DNA of 64,000 bases, taken from positions 163,680 to 227,679 of the forward strand of contig JAHIYE010000010.1 of NCBI GenBank assembly GCA_018815325.1, read 5' to 3'. The first letter of the stretch is position 1; each line of letters opens with the position of its first letter. Below are positions 6,815 to 14,774 of this stretch, piece after piece. Under the pieces are notes generated by a model, which had not been told where the DNA came from, did no database searches, and was given only the letters and a program-made list of their open reading frames with translations. The translations under genes and the position numbers were made by a program. The DNA is from Gammaproteobacteria bacterium (GTDB lineage: Bacteria > Pseudomonadota > Gammaproteobacteria > Burkholderiales > Burkholderiaceae_C).

Positions 6815-9748
6815 ATGAATACAAATTCAAGTGCTGGCGCAACGCCAGGCCCATCGGGTCAGCACATGGCGACCATTCTGCAGAGCATCACCGATGCAAT
6901 CGTCATGCTCGACCCGAATTGGTGCTTCACCTATGTGAACGAAAAAGCAGGACAACTGCTGCAGCGCCAGCCTGCCGACCTGCTCGGCAAGAACATCTGG
7001 AAAGAGTTTCCCGAGTCCGTTCACCAGCCTTATTACACCGCGCTTCACCAGGCGTTCGACCAACAGCAGTCGGCCGCACTCCAGTTGCACTATCCGTCGC
7101 TGGCTACCTGGTGTGCCTGCCGGGTCTACCCCAATCGGGATGGTTTGTCCCTGTTTTTCCACGACATCACTGACTACAAACTTGCCGAAGCACTGCATGA
7201 AGGCCAGCGAGAAACGCTTGAGATGATCGCCCAGGGTGCACCGCTGGCCGCCACACTGGACGTGCTGTTGCGCTTCCTGGAACGTCAAAACCCCGACATG
7301 CTGTGCTCGCTGCTGCTGCTCGACCCTGATGGCATCCATGTGCGGCATGGCGCCGGGCCGAGCTTGCCGCAAGCCTTCATAGATGCCATCGACGGCCAGC
7401 CCATTGGCCCGAATGCCGGCTCCTGCGGCACGGCGGCCTACCTGGGTGAGTCCGTGATGGTCGAGGACATTGCGACCGACCCACGGTGGCGCGCCTACAA
7501 GGCTGCGGCCTTGCCGCACGGTTTGCGCGCCTGCTGGTCCACCCCCATTTTCGATATCCAGCAGCAGGTGCTGGGCACCTTTGCCATCTACTACCAGCAG
7601 CCCGGACGCCCCTCCAGACTGCATCAGCACTGCATCGATGTTGCCACGCATATTGCGGCCATTGCGATCAGTCGCGCACGCGCCGAGTCGAGGCTGCGGG
7701 CAAGCGAGGAACGCTTTCGCGGCACGCTCGATGGCATGTTCGAAGGCGTGCAACTGATCGGCTTCGACTGGCGCTACCTCTATCTCAATGAGACGGCCGC
7801 GCGACATAACCGCCGTCCCAACGAAGAACTGCTTGGAAAAACGATGTCAGAAGCCTGGCCAAGCCTCAAGTCAAGCCAGGTGTCCCTGCTGATGAAAAGA
7901 GGCCTCGAAGAGCGGACCGCACAGCACGCCGAGATCGAGTTCGTTTTCCCCGATGCATCGCTCGGCTGGTACGACGTGCAATGCCTGCCGGTTCGCGAAG
8001 GCATCTGTGTACTCTCGGTGGACATCTCGGAGCGCAAGAAAGCCCAGGCCAGGCTCGAACTGGCAGCGAGTGTGTTCACCAACGCGCGTGAAGGCATCCT
8101 GATCACCGATGCCAACGGTGACATCGTGGACGTCAACGCCGCGTTCACCGAGATCACCGGCTTCAGCCGCGAAGAAGCCCTTGGAAAAAACCCGCGTGCG
8201 CTCCTGCACTCGGGTCGTCAGGGACCCGCGTTCTATGACGCCCGGATGAAGCTGCTGCTGGAACAGGGCCACTGGACTGGCGAGGTCTGGAACCGCCGCA
8301 AGAATGGCGAAATCTACCCGGAGCACCTCACCATCAGCCTGGTGCGTGACAACGAGGGGCAAACAAAAAACTATGTCGCCCTGTTCACCGATATCACGGC
8401 CATCAAGGAGCAGCAACGCCAGCTGGAACATTTCGCCCATTACGATGCCCTGACCGGCCTGCCCAACCGGGTCTTGCTGGCGGACCGCCTGAAGCTGGCG
8501 ATGACGCAAAGCATGCGCAGCGGCCAGTTTCTGGCGGTGGCCTTTCTGGACCTGGACGGCTTCAAGGCTGTCAACGACCAGCACGGTCATGCCATCGGAG
8601 ATGCGTTGCTGATCGCGCTGTCCCAACGCATGAAGACAGCCCTGCGTGAAGGTGATTCGCTGGCGCGCATGGGAGGCGATGAGTTTGTGGCCGTGCTGGT
8701 GGGGCTGGACGAACCCCAGGACGCCGAGCCCATCCTGGCCCGCCTGTTGCAGGCCACTGCCGAGCCCACGCCGGTCGGGAGTGCGCTGCTGCAGGTGTCG
8801 GCGAGCATCGGTGTGACCATGTACCCCAAGGACCATGTCGACGCAGACCAGTTGCTGCGCCATGCCGACCAGGCCATGTTCATCGCCAAGCAGACTGGCA
8901 AGAACCAGATCCACCTGTTCGACGTGGCCCACGATGTGGCGATGCAGTCCCGGCAGGCCAGCCTGAGGTTCATCCAGCTGGCGCTGAACGGCGACGAGTT
9001 TGTGCTGCATTACCAGCCCAAGGTGAACATGCGAACGGGGGAGATCGTCGGTGCAGAAGCCCTGATTCGCTGGCAACACCCCATACAGGGCCTGTTGCCG
9101 CCAGTCGCCTTCCTGCCCATCATCGAAGGCCGACGGATCAGTGTGGCGGTGGGTGAATGGGTGATTGCCTCCGCCTTGCGCCAGATGTCTGAATGGAAAG
9201 CGCAGGGCCTGGACATCCCGGTCAGCGTGAACATTGGCGCTTTGCAGTTGCAAAGCGAAGGTTTTCCAAACCGGCTGGCCGAATTGCTGGCCAGCACCCC
9301 GGAGATCAGCCCTGACTGGCTGGAGCTGGAGATTCTGGAAACCAGCGCACTGGAGGATATCGCCCAGGTCTCGGGCGTCATGTCTGCCATCCAGGCCCTG
9401 GGCGTGCGCTTTGCACTGGATGACTTCGGCACAGGCTACTCGTCGCTTACCTACCTGAAAAGCCTGCCTGTCGAGCGGCTCAAGATCGACCAGAGTTTTG
9501 TCAGGGACATGCTGATCGACCGGGATGACCGCGCCATTGTGCTGGGCGTGATCGGACTGGCCAGGGCCTTCGAACGCGAGGTGATTGCCGAAGGCGTGGA
9601 GTCCATTGCCCATGGCGAAATGCTGCTGAGCCTGGGTTGTGACCTGGCCCAGGGCTATGGCATCGCCAGGCCGATGCCGGCCTCCGAGCTGCCGCGCTGG
9701 GTGCGTCACTGGCGCCCTGTGGCGGCCTGGACAACGTCACAAGCCTGA
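6815..9748 (+). CDS. PAS/GAF/PAS/PAS-GGDEF-EAL cyclic-di-GMP signalling protein
   Basis: 977 aa from ATG 6815, which follows a G-rich ribosome site; an in-frame ATG at 6785 lacks one. Approximate domains: PAS 18-125, GAF 130-290, PAS 300-410, PAS/PAC 415-535, GGDEF 540-700, EAL 715-965. The cyclase motif GGDEF is intact (about 620-624), with an inhibitory site REGD exactly five residues upstream. The phosphodiesterase motifs EAL (about 748-750), LEILE, DDFGTGYS and AEGVE are also present. Both activities are therefore possible; which dominates cannot be told from sequence. No transmembrane segment is evident, so sensing is probably cytoplasmic. Confidence 0.92.
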   Translation: MNTNSSAGATPGPSGQHMATILQSITDAIVMLDPNWCFTYVNEKAGQLLQRQPADLLGKNIWKEFPESVHQPYYTALHQAFDQQQSAALQLHYPSLATWCACRVYPNRDGLSLFFHDITDYKLAEALHEGQRETLEMIAQGAPLAATLDVLLRFLERQNPDMLCSLLLLDPDGIHVRHGAGPSLPQAFIDAIDGQPIGPNAGSCGTAAYLGESVMVEDIATDPRWRAYKAAALPHGLRACWSTPIFDIQQQVLGTFAIYYQQPGRPSRLHQHCIDVATHIAAIAISRARAESRLRASEERFRGTLDGMFEGVQLIGFDWRYLYLNETAARHNRRPNEELLGKTMSEAWPSLKSSQVSLLMKRGLEERTAQHAEIEFVFPDASLGWYDVQCLPVREGICVLSVDISERKKAQARLELAASVFTNAREGILITDANGDIVDVNAAFTEITGFSREEALGKNPRALLHSGRQGPAFYDARMKLLLEQGHWTGEVWNRRKNGEIYPEHLTISLVRDNEGQTKNYVALFTDITAIKEQQRQLEHFAHYDALTGLPNRVLLADRLKLAMTQSMRSGQFLAVAFLDLDGFKAVNDQHGHAIGDALLIALSQRMKTALREGDSLARMGGDEFVAVLVGLDEPQDAEPILARLLQATAEPTPVGSALLQVSASIGVTMYPKDHVDADQLLRHADQAMFIAKQTGKNQIHLFDVAHDVAMQSRQASLRFIQLALNGDEFVLHYQPKVNMRTGEIVGAEALIRWQHPIQGLLPPVAFLPIIEGRRISVAVGEWVIASALRQMSEWKAQGLDIPVSVNIGALQLQSEGFPNRLAELLASTPEISPDWLELEILETSALEDIAQVSGVMSAIQALGVRFALDDFGTGYSSLTYLKSLPVERLKIDQSFVRDMLIDRDDRAIVLGVIGLARAFEREVIAEGVESIAHGEMLLSLGCDLAQGYGIARPMPASELPRWVRHWRPVAAWTTSQA

Positions 9749-9759
9749 TCACCGCCGCT

Positions 9760-11322
9760 TCAGTGTGCGCCCGCCGCGGCGTCGGCGCTGCCGGCGCCTG
9801 CACGTGCAGGCCGTGTGAACCACACCAGCGGGATCATCACCAAAAACATCAGCGCGGAGACATAGAAGATGTCGTTTGCCGCGAGCATGAAAGCTTGCTG
9901 GTCGACCAGCCGGTTGATGGTCGCCAGGGCCTGCTGCGGACTCAGTCCCGCGCTGGCCAGCCCGCTCAGGGCACCCTGGGTCGCCTGGCTGCCCATGTTG
10001 ACCGACTCGGCGAGCTGCGCATGGTGAATGGCAGCACGGTTTTCCCACTCCGTGGTGGCGATCGAAGTGCCGAAGGCGCCCGCCGTGATCCGCACAAAGT
10101 TCGACAGGCCGGAGGCAGCGGGTATGCGGTCGGGCGTGAGCCCTGAGAGCGTGATGGTGACCAGCGGGATGAAAAAGAACGCCATGGCGATACCCTGGAT
10201 CACGGTGGGCACCAGGATGGTGGCGACATCGGCCTGGGTGTTGAAGTTCGAGCGCATCCACAGCACCAGCCCGAACACGATGAAGGCAAAGGTGGCAAAT
10301 TTTCGCGGGTCCACCTTGCCGATGTTCTTGCCCACCACGGGCGACAGCACGATGGCCAGCAAGCCTACCGGCGCCAGCACGATGCCGGCCTCGGTGGCGG
10401 TATAGCCCATGTACTGCTGCAGCCACAGCGGCAGCAGCACCACGTTGCCAAAGAACAGGCCATAGCCCACGGCGGTGGTGGTGGCACCGAGCCAGAAATT
10501 GCGCCGCTTGAACAGCGAGAGATCCACCACCGGGTGCTCTTCGGTCAGCTCCCAGATGAGGAAGAAGACAAAGCCCACGAGTGCGACCACACCAAGTGCC
10601 ACCACCTCAGCCGAGTGAAACCAGTCGTACTCCTTGCCGATGTCGAGCATGATCTGCAGCGAGCCTACCCAGACCACCAGCAGCGCCAGCCCGATGCTGT
10701 CGATGGGCAGCTTGCGCGTCGTGCTTTCACGCTTGCGGTACAGCACCCAGCTGGCGCCCGCAGCCAGCAGGCCGACCGGGATGTTGATGTAGAAAATCCA
10801 CGGCCAGGAGATGTTGTCGGTGATCCAGCCGCCGAGCAGCGGCCCCATCACGGGCGCGACCAGCGTCGTGATGGCCCACATGGCCATCGCCAGCCCGGCC
10901 AGTGCAGCGGGGTAACTGGACAGCAGCAGGGTCTGCGACAGCGGGATCATCGGCCCGGCCACAAAACCCTGCAGCGCGCGCAGGGCGATCAGCGTGGTCA
11001 TGTTGGGGGCCAGGCCGCACAAGAGCGAAGCCATGACGAACAGGAGCACGCTGAGGACGAACAGGCGCACCTGGCCGAAGCGCTGCGACAGCCAGCCGGT
11101 GAGTGGCACCGCAATGGCATTGGCCACGGCAAAGCTGGTGATGACCCAGGTGCCCTGGTTCGGACTCACGCCCATGTCGCCTGCGATCGCAGGCAGCGAC
11201 ACGTTGGCGATGGACGTGTCGAGCACGTTCATGAAGGTTGCCGCCGACAGGGCAATGGTGCCCCACAGGCGGGCTGAACCCTCCAGCGGCGCATGGGTGA
11301 TATGCGTGGGTGCGGATGCCAT
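9760..11322 (-). CDS. emrB: DHA2-family MFS multidrug transporter (EmrB-like)
   Basis: 520 aa with about 14 hydrophobic helices. It begins LWGTIALSAATFMNVLDTSIANVSLPAIAGDMGVS, the start typical of DHA2/EmrB proteins, and has the motif LSQRFGQVRLF after helix 2 and ALRALQGFVAGPMIPLSQTLL. It uses proton motive force to export hydrophobic compounds through the inner membrane. Last gene of the marR-nodT-emrA-emrB operon, 30 bp after emrA, so it would form an EmrAB-TolC-like tripartite pump. Its 3' end nearly meets the convergent GGDEF/EAL gene (11 bp apart). Confidence 0.92.
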   Translation of the reverse strand: MASAPTHITHAPLEGSARLWGTIALSAATFMNVLDTSIANVSLPAIAGDMGVSPNQGTWVITSFAVANAIAVPLTGWLSQRFGQVRLFVLSVLLFVMASLLCGLAPNMTTLIALRALQGFVAGPMIPLSQTLLLSSYPAALAGLAMAMWAITTLVAPVMGPLLGGWITDNISWPWIFYINIPVGLLAAGASWVLYRKRESTTRKLPIDSIGLALLVVWVGSLQIMLDIGKEYDWFHSAEVVALGVVALVGFVFFLIWELTEEHPVVDLSLFKRRNFWLGATTTAVGYGLFFGNVVLLPLWLQQYMGYTATEAGIVLAPVGLLAIVLSPVVGKNIGKVDPRKFATFAFIVFGLVLWMRSNFNTQADVATILVPTVIQGIAMAFFFIPLVTITLSGLTPDRIPAASGLSNFVRITAGAFGTSIATTEWENRAAIHHAQLAESVNMGSQATQGALSGLASAGLSPQQALATINRLVDQQAFMLAANDIFYVSALMFLVMIPLVWFTRPARAGAGSADAAAGAH

Positions 11323-11352
11323 GTGAATGGACCCTTCTTCAGTGAGAGAGGA

Positions 11353-12648
11353 TCAATGTGCCAGGGGTGCCTGGGCCAATGCAGCGCTCGCGGCCATGGG
11401 GCTGACAGCCGGCAGCCGACGGCTGCCGTTTTTGCTGCTGCCTGCATTGGCGGCAATCACGCGGCGCACCACGTCATTGGCGCCCTTGTCAGCCGTGCTG
11501 AAGATCTGGGTTGCCGCCACCTCATGGCTGGGCTGGGCTTCGGCCAGGGTCTTGCCGTCCTTCTGGCTGATGTCCACCGTAGCGACCATGGACAGGCCAA
11601 CGCGCAGCGGGTGTTCTTCCAGTTGCTTGGCATCGATCGTGATGCGCACGGGCAGGCGCTGCACCACCTTGATCCAGTTGCCGGTGGCATTCTGTGCCGG
11701 CAGCAGCGCAAACGCAGAGCCTGTTCCCGCGCCAAGCCCAGCGACCGTGCCTTGGTACTCCACGGCCTTGCCGTAGACATCGGCGATCAGCTTCACGGGC
11801 TGGCCGATGCGCACGTTGCGCAACTGCACCTCCTTGAAGTTGGCATCCACCCAGACCTGCTGCAGCGGAATGATGGACATCATGGGCGTTCCTGCCGCTA
11901 CACGCTGACCCAGCTGCACCGTGCGCTTGGCCACGAAACCATCGACCGGCGCAGGCAATGCGGCTCGGCGCGTGGCCAGCCAGGCTTCACGCACCTTGGC
12001 TGCGGCCACCTGCACGGTGGGGTGCTGCTCCAGTGAGGTGCCCTCGGTCATGGCCTGGTTGCTGATGAGTTGCTCCCGGGCGGCCAGTACACCGGCCTGG
12101 GCTGCGGCCAGCGCCGTTTTGGCATTGGCGAGCTGGCTTTGTGAATGGTTGAGCTCTTCGCGGGAAACGGCACCATTGCCCACCAGCGACTGGCGCCGGT
12201 TGAGTTCGTCGTTGGCTCGCTCGATGTCGCTGCGGGCCCGGCTCACATCGGCCTCGCGCAGGGCGATCTGGGCGCTGAGCGTGGCGTTGTTCGCATACAG
12301 CGTGCGCACCTGGCGCACTGTTTGCGCCAGATTGGCCTCGGCCTGATCCAGCGTGACCTTGGCATCGGCCGGGTCGAGTTGCACCAGCGGCTGGCCGGCC
12401 TTCACGAAATCGGTATCGTCCGCCAGGATGGCCATGACCGTGCCACCGATCTGCGGCGTGATCTGGATCACATTGCCCTGCACATAGGCGTTGTCGGTGG
12501 ACTCATAGTGGCTGGCCACCAGATACTCGTAGCTGCCCCAGCCGAGACCGGCCAGCACGACCACACTGGCCAGTGCGGTCAGGGCCTTGCGGCGCTTCGG
12601 ATTGCCTGCAGCGGAGCGTGGAACATTGTCGTTGTGGGATGAACTCAT
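11353..12648 (-). CDS. emrA: EmrA/HlyD-type periplasmic adaptor
   Basis: 431 aa. It has a short cytoplasmic N-terminus, one membrane helix (about residues 22-42), then the EmrA start motif YESTDNAYVQGNVIQITPQIGGTV. A long coiled-coil hairpin (about 95-210, rich in A/Q/L/R) follows, then the second lipoyl half (LPAPVDGFVAKRTVQLGQRV) and the beta-barrel domain (WVDANFKEVQLRNVRIGQPV). It links the EmrB pump to the outer-membrane channel. Located between nodT and emrB in the same operon. Confidence 0.92.
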   Translation of the reverse strand: MSSSHNDNVPRSAAGNPKRRKALTALASVVVLAGLGWGSYEYLVASHYESTDNAYVQGNVIQITPQIGGTVMAILADDTDFVKAGQPLVQLDPADAKVTLDQAEANLAQTVRQVRTLYANNATLSAQIALREADVSRARSDIERANDELNRRQSLVGNGAVSREELNHSQSQLANAKTALAAAQAGVLAAREQLISNQAMTEGTSLEQHPTVQVAAAKVREAWLATRRAALPAPVDGFVAKRTVQLGQRVAAGTPMMSIIPLQQVWVDANFKEVQLRNVRIGQPVKLIADVYGKAVEYQGTVAGLGAGTGSAFALLPAQNATGNWIKVVQRLPVRITIDAKQLEEHPLRVGLSMVATVDISQKDGKTLAEAQPSHEVAATQIFSTADKGANDVVRRVIAANAGSSKNGSRRLPAVSPMAASAALAQAPLAH

Positions 12649-12693
12649 GATGGCTCTTCTTCCGGATAAGTGGAAATGAAATAGGGAAATGGT

Positions 12694-14181
12694 TTAGTTG
12701 AGAGTGGCAGCGGCCGTCATCTCGGCTCGCGGGCTTGCCGCTGGCGTGCTGGCCAGCTGTGTTGCGCTGCTGTCATAGCCGCCACCCAAAGCGCGGATCA
12801 GCGCGACCTGGGTATCGAGGGCACGCGCGGCGAGATCGACGGCCTGACGACGCTGGTTCAGCACCGCAGTTTCGGCCGACAACACCTGCAGGTAATTGCC
12901 CAGTCCCGCCTGGTAGCGCTGCACGGCAATCTCGTAGGCAGATTCAGCTGCAGTCTGCGCGGCACGCTGCTCGATCTGCTGCCTGGCAATGAAGTGCACC
13001 GAGGCTACTTGATCGGCCGCATCGCGCACCGCGTCGATGACGGTGGCGTTATAGCTCTCGACCGCGGCATCAAGGTCGGCAGTCTTGCCGCGCAGGTTCG
13101 CACGCAGCCGGCCACCATCAAACAGCGGCAGGCGCAGGGCCGGGCCGACACCCCATTGCTGACTGCCCGACTCCAGCAGGCGATCCAGACCGATGCTGGA
13201 GAAGCCCGCAAAGGCCACCAGGTTCACATTGGGATAGAACTGGGTTTTGGCATTCGCCACGTCCTGTGTGCTGGCCTCGACGCGCCAGCGCGCAGCGGCG
13301 ATGTCGGCCCGGCGCCCCAGCAGGTCGGCCGGGATGGCTGACGAAATTGCTATGTTTTTAATAGCTGATAGCGCAGGTAAATCATGGGCTGGATGGCTAT
13401 TTGGCATTCCAATCAAGGCCGCGAGCGCATGCTCCGCCAGCGCTGCCTGCTCCTGCAGGGCCACGATCTGCCCACGTGCTTCGGGCAGGCCCCCCTCGCT
13501 TTGCCGCAGCTCCAGACGGGTGTCCAGCCCGGCATTCACGCGGTCGCGCACCAGGCGCAGGGTTTCCTCGCGCTGGGCCAAGGTACGTTCGGCCACTTGC
13601 AGTTGTTCATGGATACGGATCAGCTGGAAATAACTGCGTGCCACCTGGCTGGCCAGCAGCACACGGGCCGCTTGTGCATCGGCCTGGGCCGCCTTGACGG
13701 TACCGATAGCGGCATCGAGTGCCGCGCGGTTCTTGCCAAAGAAGTCGATCTCCCAGCTGGCGCCCAGTTGTAGTGTGCCTGTATCGCGTATGGAACCGGC
13801 CAAGGGCGCGGGTACCGCCCCGTTTTGGGTGTAGCGCTGGTGCGTGAGGTCGAGCGAGCCATTGAGTTGTGGCCGCGTGGCGGCATCGGCCACCTCGCTC
13901 ACCGACTGTGCGCGGGCCAAACGGGCCTGCGCGAGCTTGAGACTCGGGCTGCTCTGCAGCGCCTGTGCCATGAGGCGGTTCAGCGATGCATCGCCAAAGG
14001 CTAGCCACCACTCGCCGGCCATGTCGGGACTGCGCTGAATGCTGTTCAAGCCCAGTGAAGCCGCATCGCGCAAAGCTGCTTGCGGCGCCGCAATGCCGGA
14101 CATGTCAGCACAGGCGCTTAAGCCCAAGGCCAGCACGAGCACGCCGGCTTTGAGCGTTGAAAGGTTTCTTTTATTTTTCAT
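12694..14181 (-). CDS. outer-membrane efflux lipoprotein, NodT/OprM family
   Basis: 495 aa from ATG 14181. The start is chosen because it begins a lipoprotein signal (MKNKRNLSTLKAGVLVLALGLSAC, lipobox LSAC); a farther in-frame start lies inside marR. Two outer_efflux repeats are visible: LAQARLARAQSVSEVADAATRP and the C-terminal half ending with ALGGGYD. It forms the TolC-like outer channel for EmrAB. The first 11 bp overlap the end of marR, so translation is coupled. A family A repeat is built into the reading frame (13346-13397, encoding roughly AHDLPALSAIKNIAISS) just before the DLLGRRADIAAAR block, a loop between the two halves. Confidence 0.9.
   Translation of the reverse strand: MKNKRNLSTLKAGVLVLALGLSACADMSGIAAPQAALRDAASLGLNSIQRSPDMAGEWWLAFGDASLNRLMAQALQSSPSLKLAQARLARAQSVSEVADAATRPQLNGSLDLTHQRYTQNGAVPAPLAGSIRDTGTLQLGASWEIDFFGKNRAALDAAIGTVKAAQADAQAARVLLASQVARSYFQLIRIHEQLQVAERTLAQREETLRLVRDRVNAGLDTRLELRQSEGGLPEARGQIVALQEQAALAEHALAALIGMPNSHPAHDLPALSAIKNIAISSAIPADLLGRRADIAAARWRVEASTQDVANAKTQFYPNVNLVAFAGFSSIGLDRLLESGSQQWGVGPALRLPLFDGGRLRANLRGKTADLDAAVESYNATVIDAVRDAADQVASVHFIARQQIEQRAAQTAAESAYEIAVQRYQAGLGNYLQVLSAETAVLNQRRQAVDLAARALDTQVALIRALGGGYDSSATQLASTPAASPRAEMTAAATLN
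13346..13397. repeat. dispersed repeat family A, copy 2 (inside nodT reading frame)
   Basis: GCTAT-GTTTTTA-ATAGC followed by TGATAGCGCAGG and GGGCTGGATGGC, the same arrangement as the intergenic copies. It lies in frame inside the efflux-channel gene without breaking it. Confidence 0.65.
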
Positions 14182-14698
14182 GTTGTTCCCTGCTGGCCTG
14201 GATGGCCTGGGCGTTGTCGAGAATCCGGCGCAAAAAACTTTTGAGGGTTTGCAACTCCTCCACCGTAAAACCGGCCAGATGTGCGTTCTGCACACGGCTG
14301 AGCACCTCGGGCACCACCTTGGCGGCGTCCCTGCCCTCGTCGGTCATTTCAATATTGACCACGCGCCGGTCTTCGCTGGAACGCTCGCGCCGGCACAGGC
14401 CTTTGGTTTCCAGCCGGTCCAGCAAGCGCGTCATGGCACCTGCATCGAGCTCGCACTCACGCGCGAGTTCGGCCCCGGTGGTCGCGCAGCCGGTGGCCAG
14501 CTTGAACAAGGGCACCCATTGGGCATTGGTCAGCCCGCTGGGCTCCAGCTCGCGCTCGATCTCCTGCTTCACAGCCGAAATGACACGCTTCATCAGAAAG
14601 CCAACGCTTTCGTCAGGCGTGTAGGTCGCGGCGTTGTAAAACTCGATGGCCGGAACCTTGTCGGCAACGGCTTTCTTGGACGTGCTTTTTGCATTCAT
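14171..14698 (-). CDS. MarR-family transcriptional regulator
   Basis: 175 aa. A Lys/Ala-rich 20-residue N-terminal tail precedes the MarR winged-helix core. The recognition region is TGAELARECELDAGAMTRLLDRLETKGLCRRERSSEDRR-type (about residues 75-113), with the DRR wing motif and a C-terminal dimer helix. First gene of the efflux operon, so it most likely represses its own operon until a drug-like ligand binds. The start codon at 14698 has no Shine-Dalgarno sequence and sits almost at the predicted transcription start. Confidence 0.9.
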   Translation of the reverse strand: MNAKSTSKKAVADKVPAIEFYNAATYTPDESVGFLMKRVISAVKQEIERELEPSGLTNAQWVPLFKLATGCATTGAELARECELDAGAMTRLLDRLETKGLCRRERSSEDRRVVNIEMTDEGRDAAKVVPEVLSRVQNAHLAGFTVEELQTLKSFLRRILDNAQAIQASREQHEK

Positions 14699-14705
14699 GG
14701 CTGGA

Positions 14706-14734
14706 TTATTACTTGCCTAGTCAACTATTGTCAA
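14706..14734 (-). promoter_or_regulatory. sigma-70 promoter with embedded MarR-type operator
   Basis: On the minus strand: TTGACA (14734-14729), a 17-bp spacer, then TAATAA (14711-14706). The spacer contains TAGTTGACTA (plus-strand 14718-14727), a TAGT-N2-ACTA palindrome of the MarR kind. The predicted start is about 14699, one or two bases before the ATG. Confidence 0.6.
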
Positions 14735-14738
14735 GACT

Positions 14739-14768
14739 TTGATTGTTTGGGCAAGTTTTGACTACACT
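14739..14768 (+). promoter_or_regulatory. divergent promoter candidate for the ABC exporter
   Basis: TTGATT (14739-14744), an 18-bp spacer, then TACACT (14763-14768). The predicted start falls on or next to the ATG at 14775. ACTTGCC (14711-14717) and GGCAAGT (14749-14755) form inverted arms across the whole divergent region and may be a shared regulator site. Confidence 0.4.
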
Positions 14769-14774
14769 AGCCCC

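Noticed and set aside
6565..6816. 83-codon minus-strand frame with a hydrophobic stretch
   Set aside because: It is a translation of the family A repeat and flanks; such spurious frames recur wherever the repeat occurs.
7871..9709. Open frame of 612 codons opposite the GGDEF/EAL gene
   Set aside because: Shadow of a gene with intact catalytic motifs; no signal, domain or start context.
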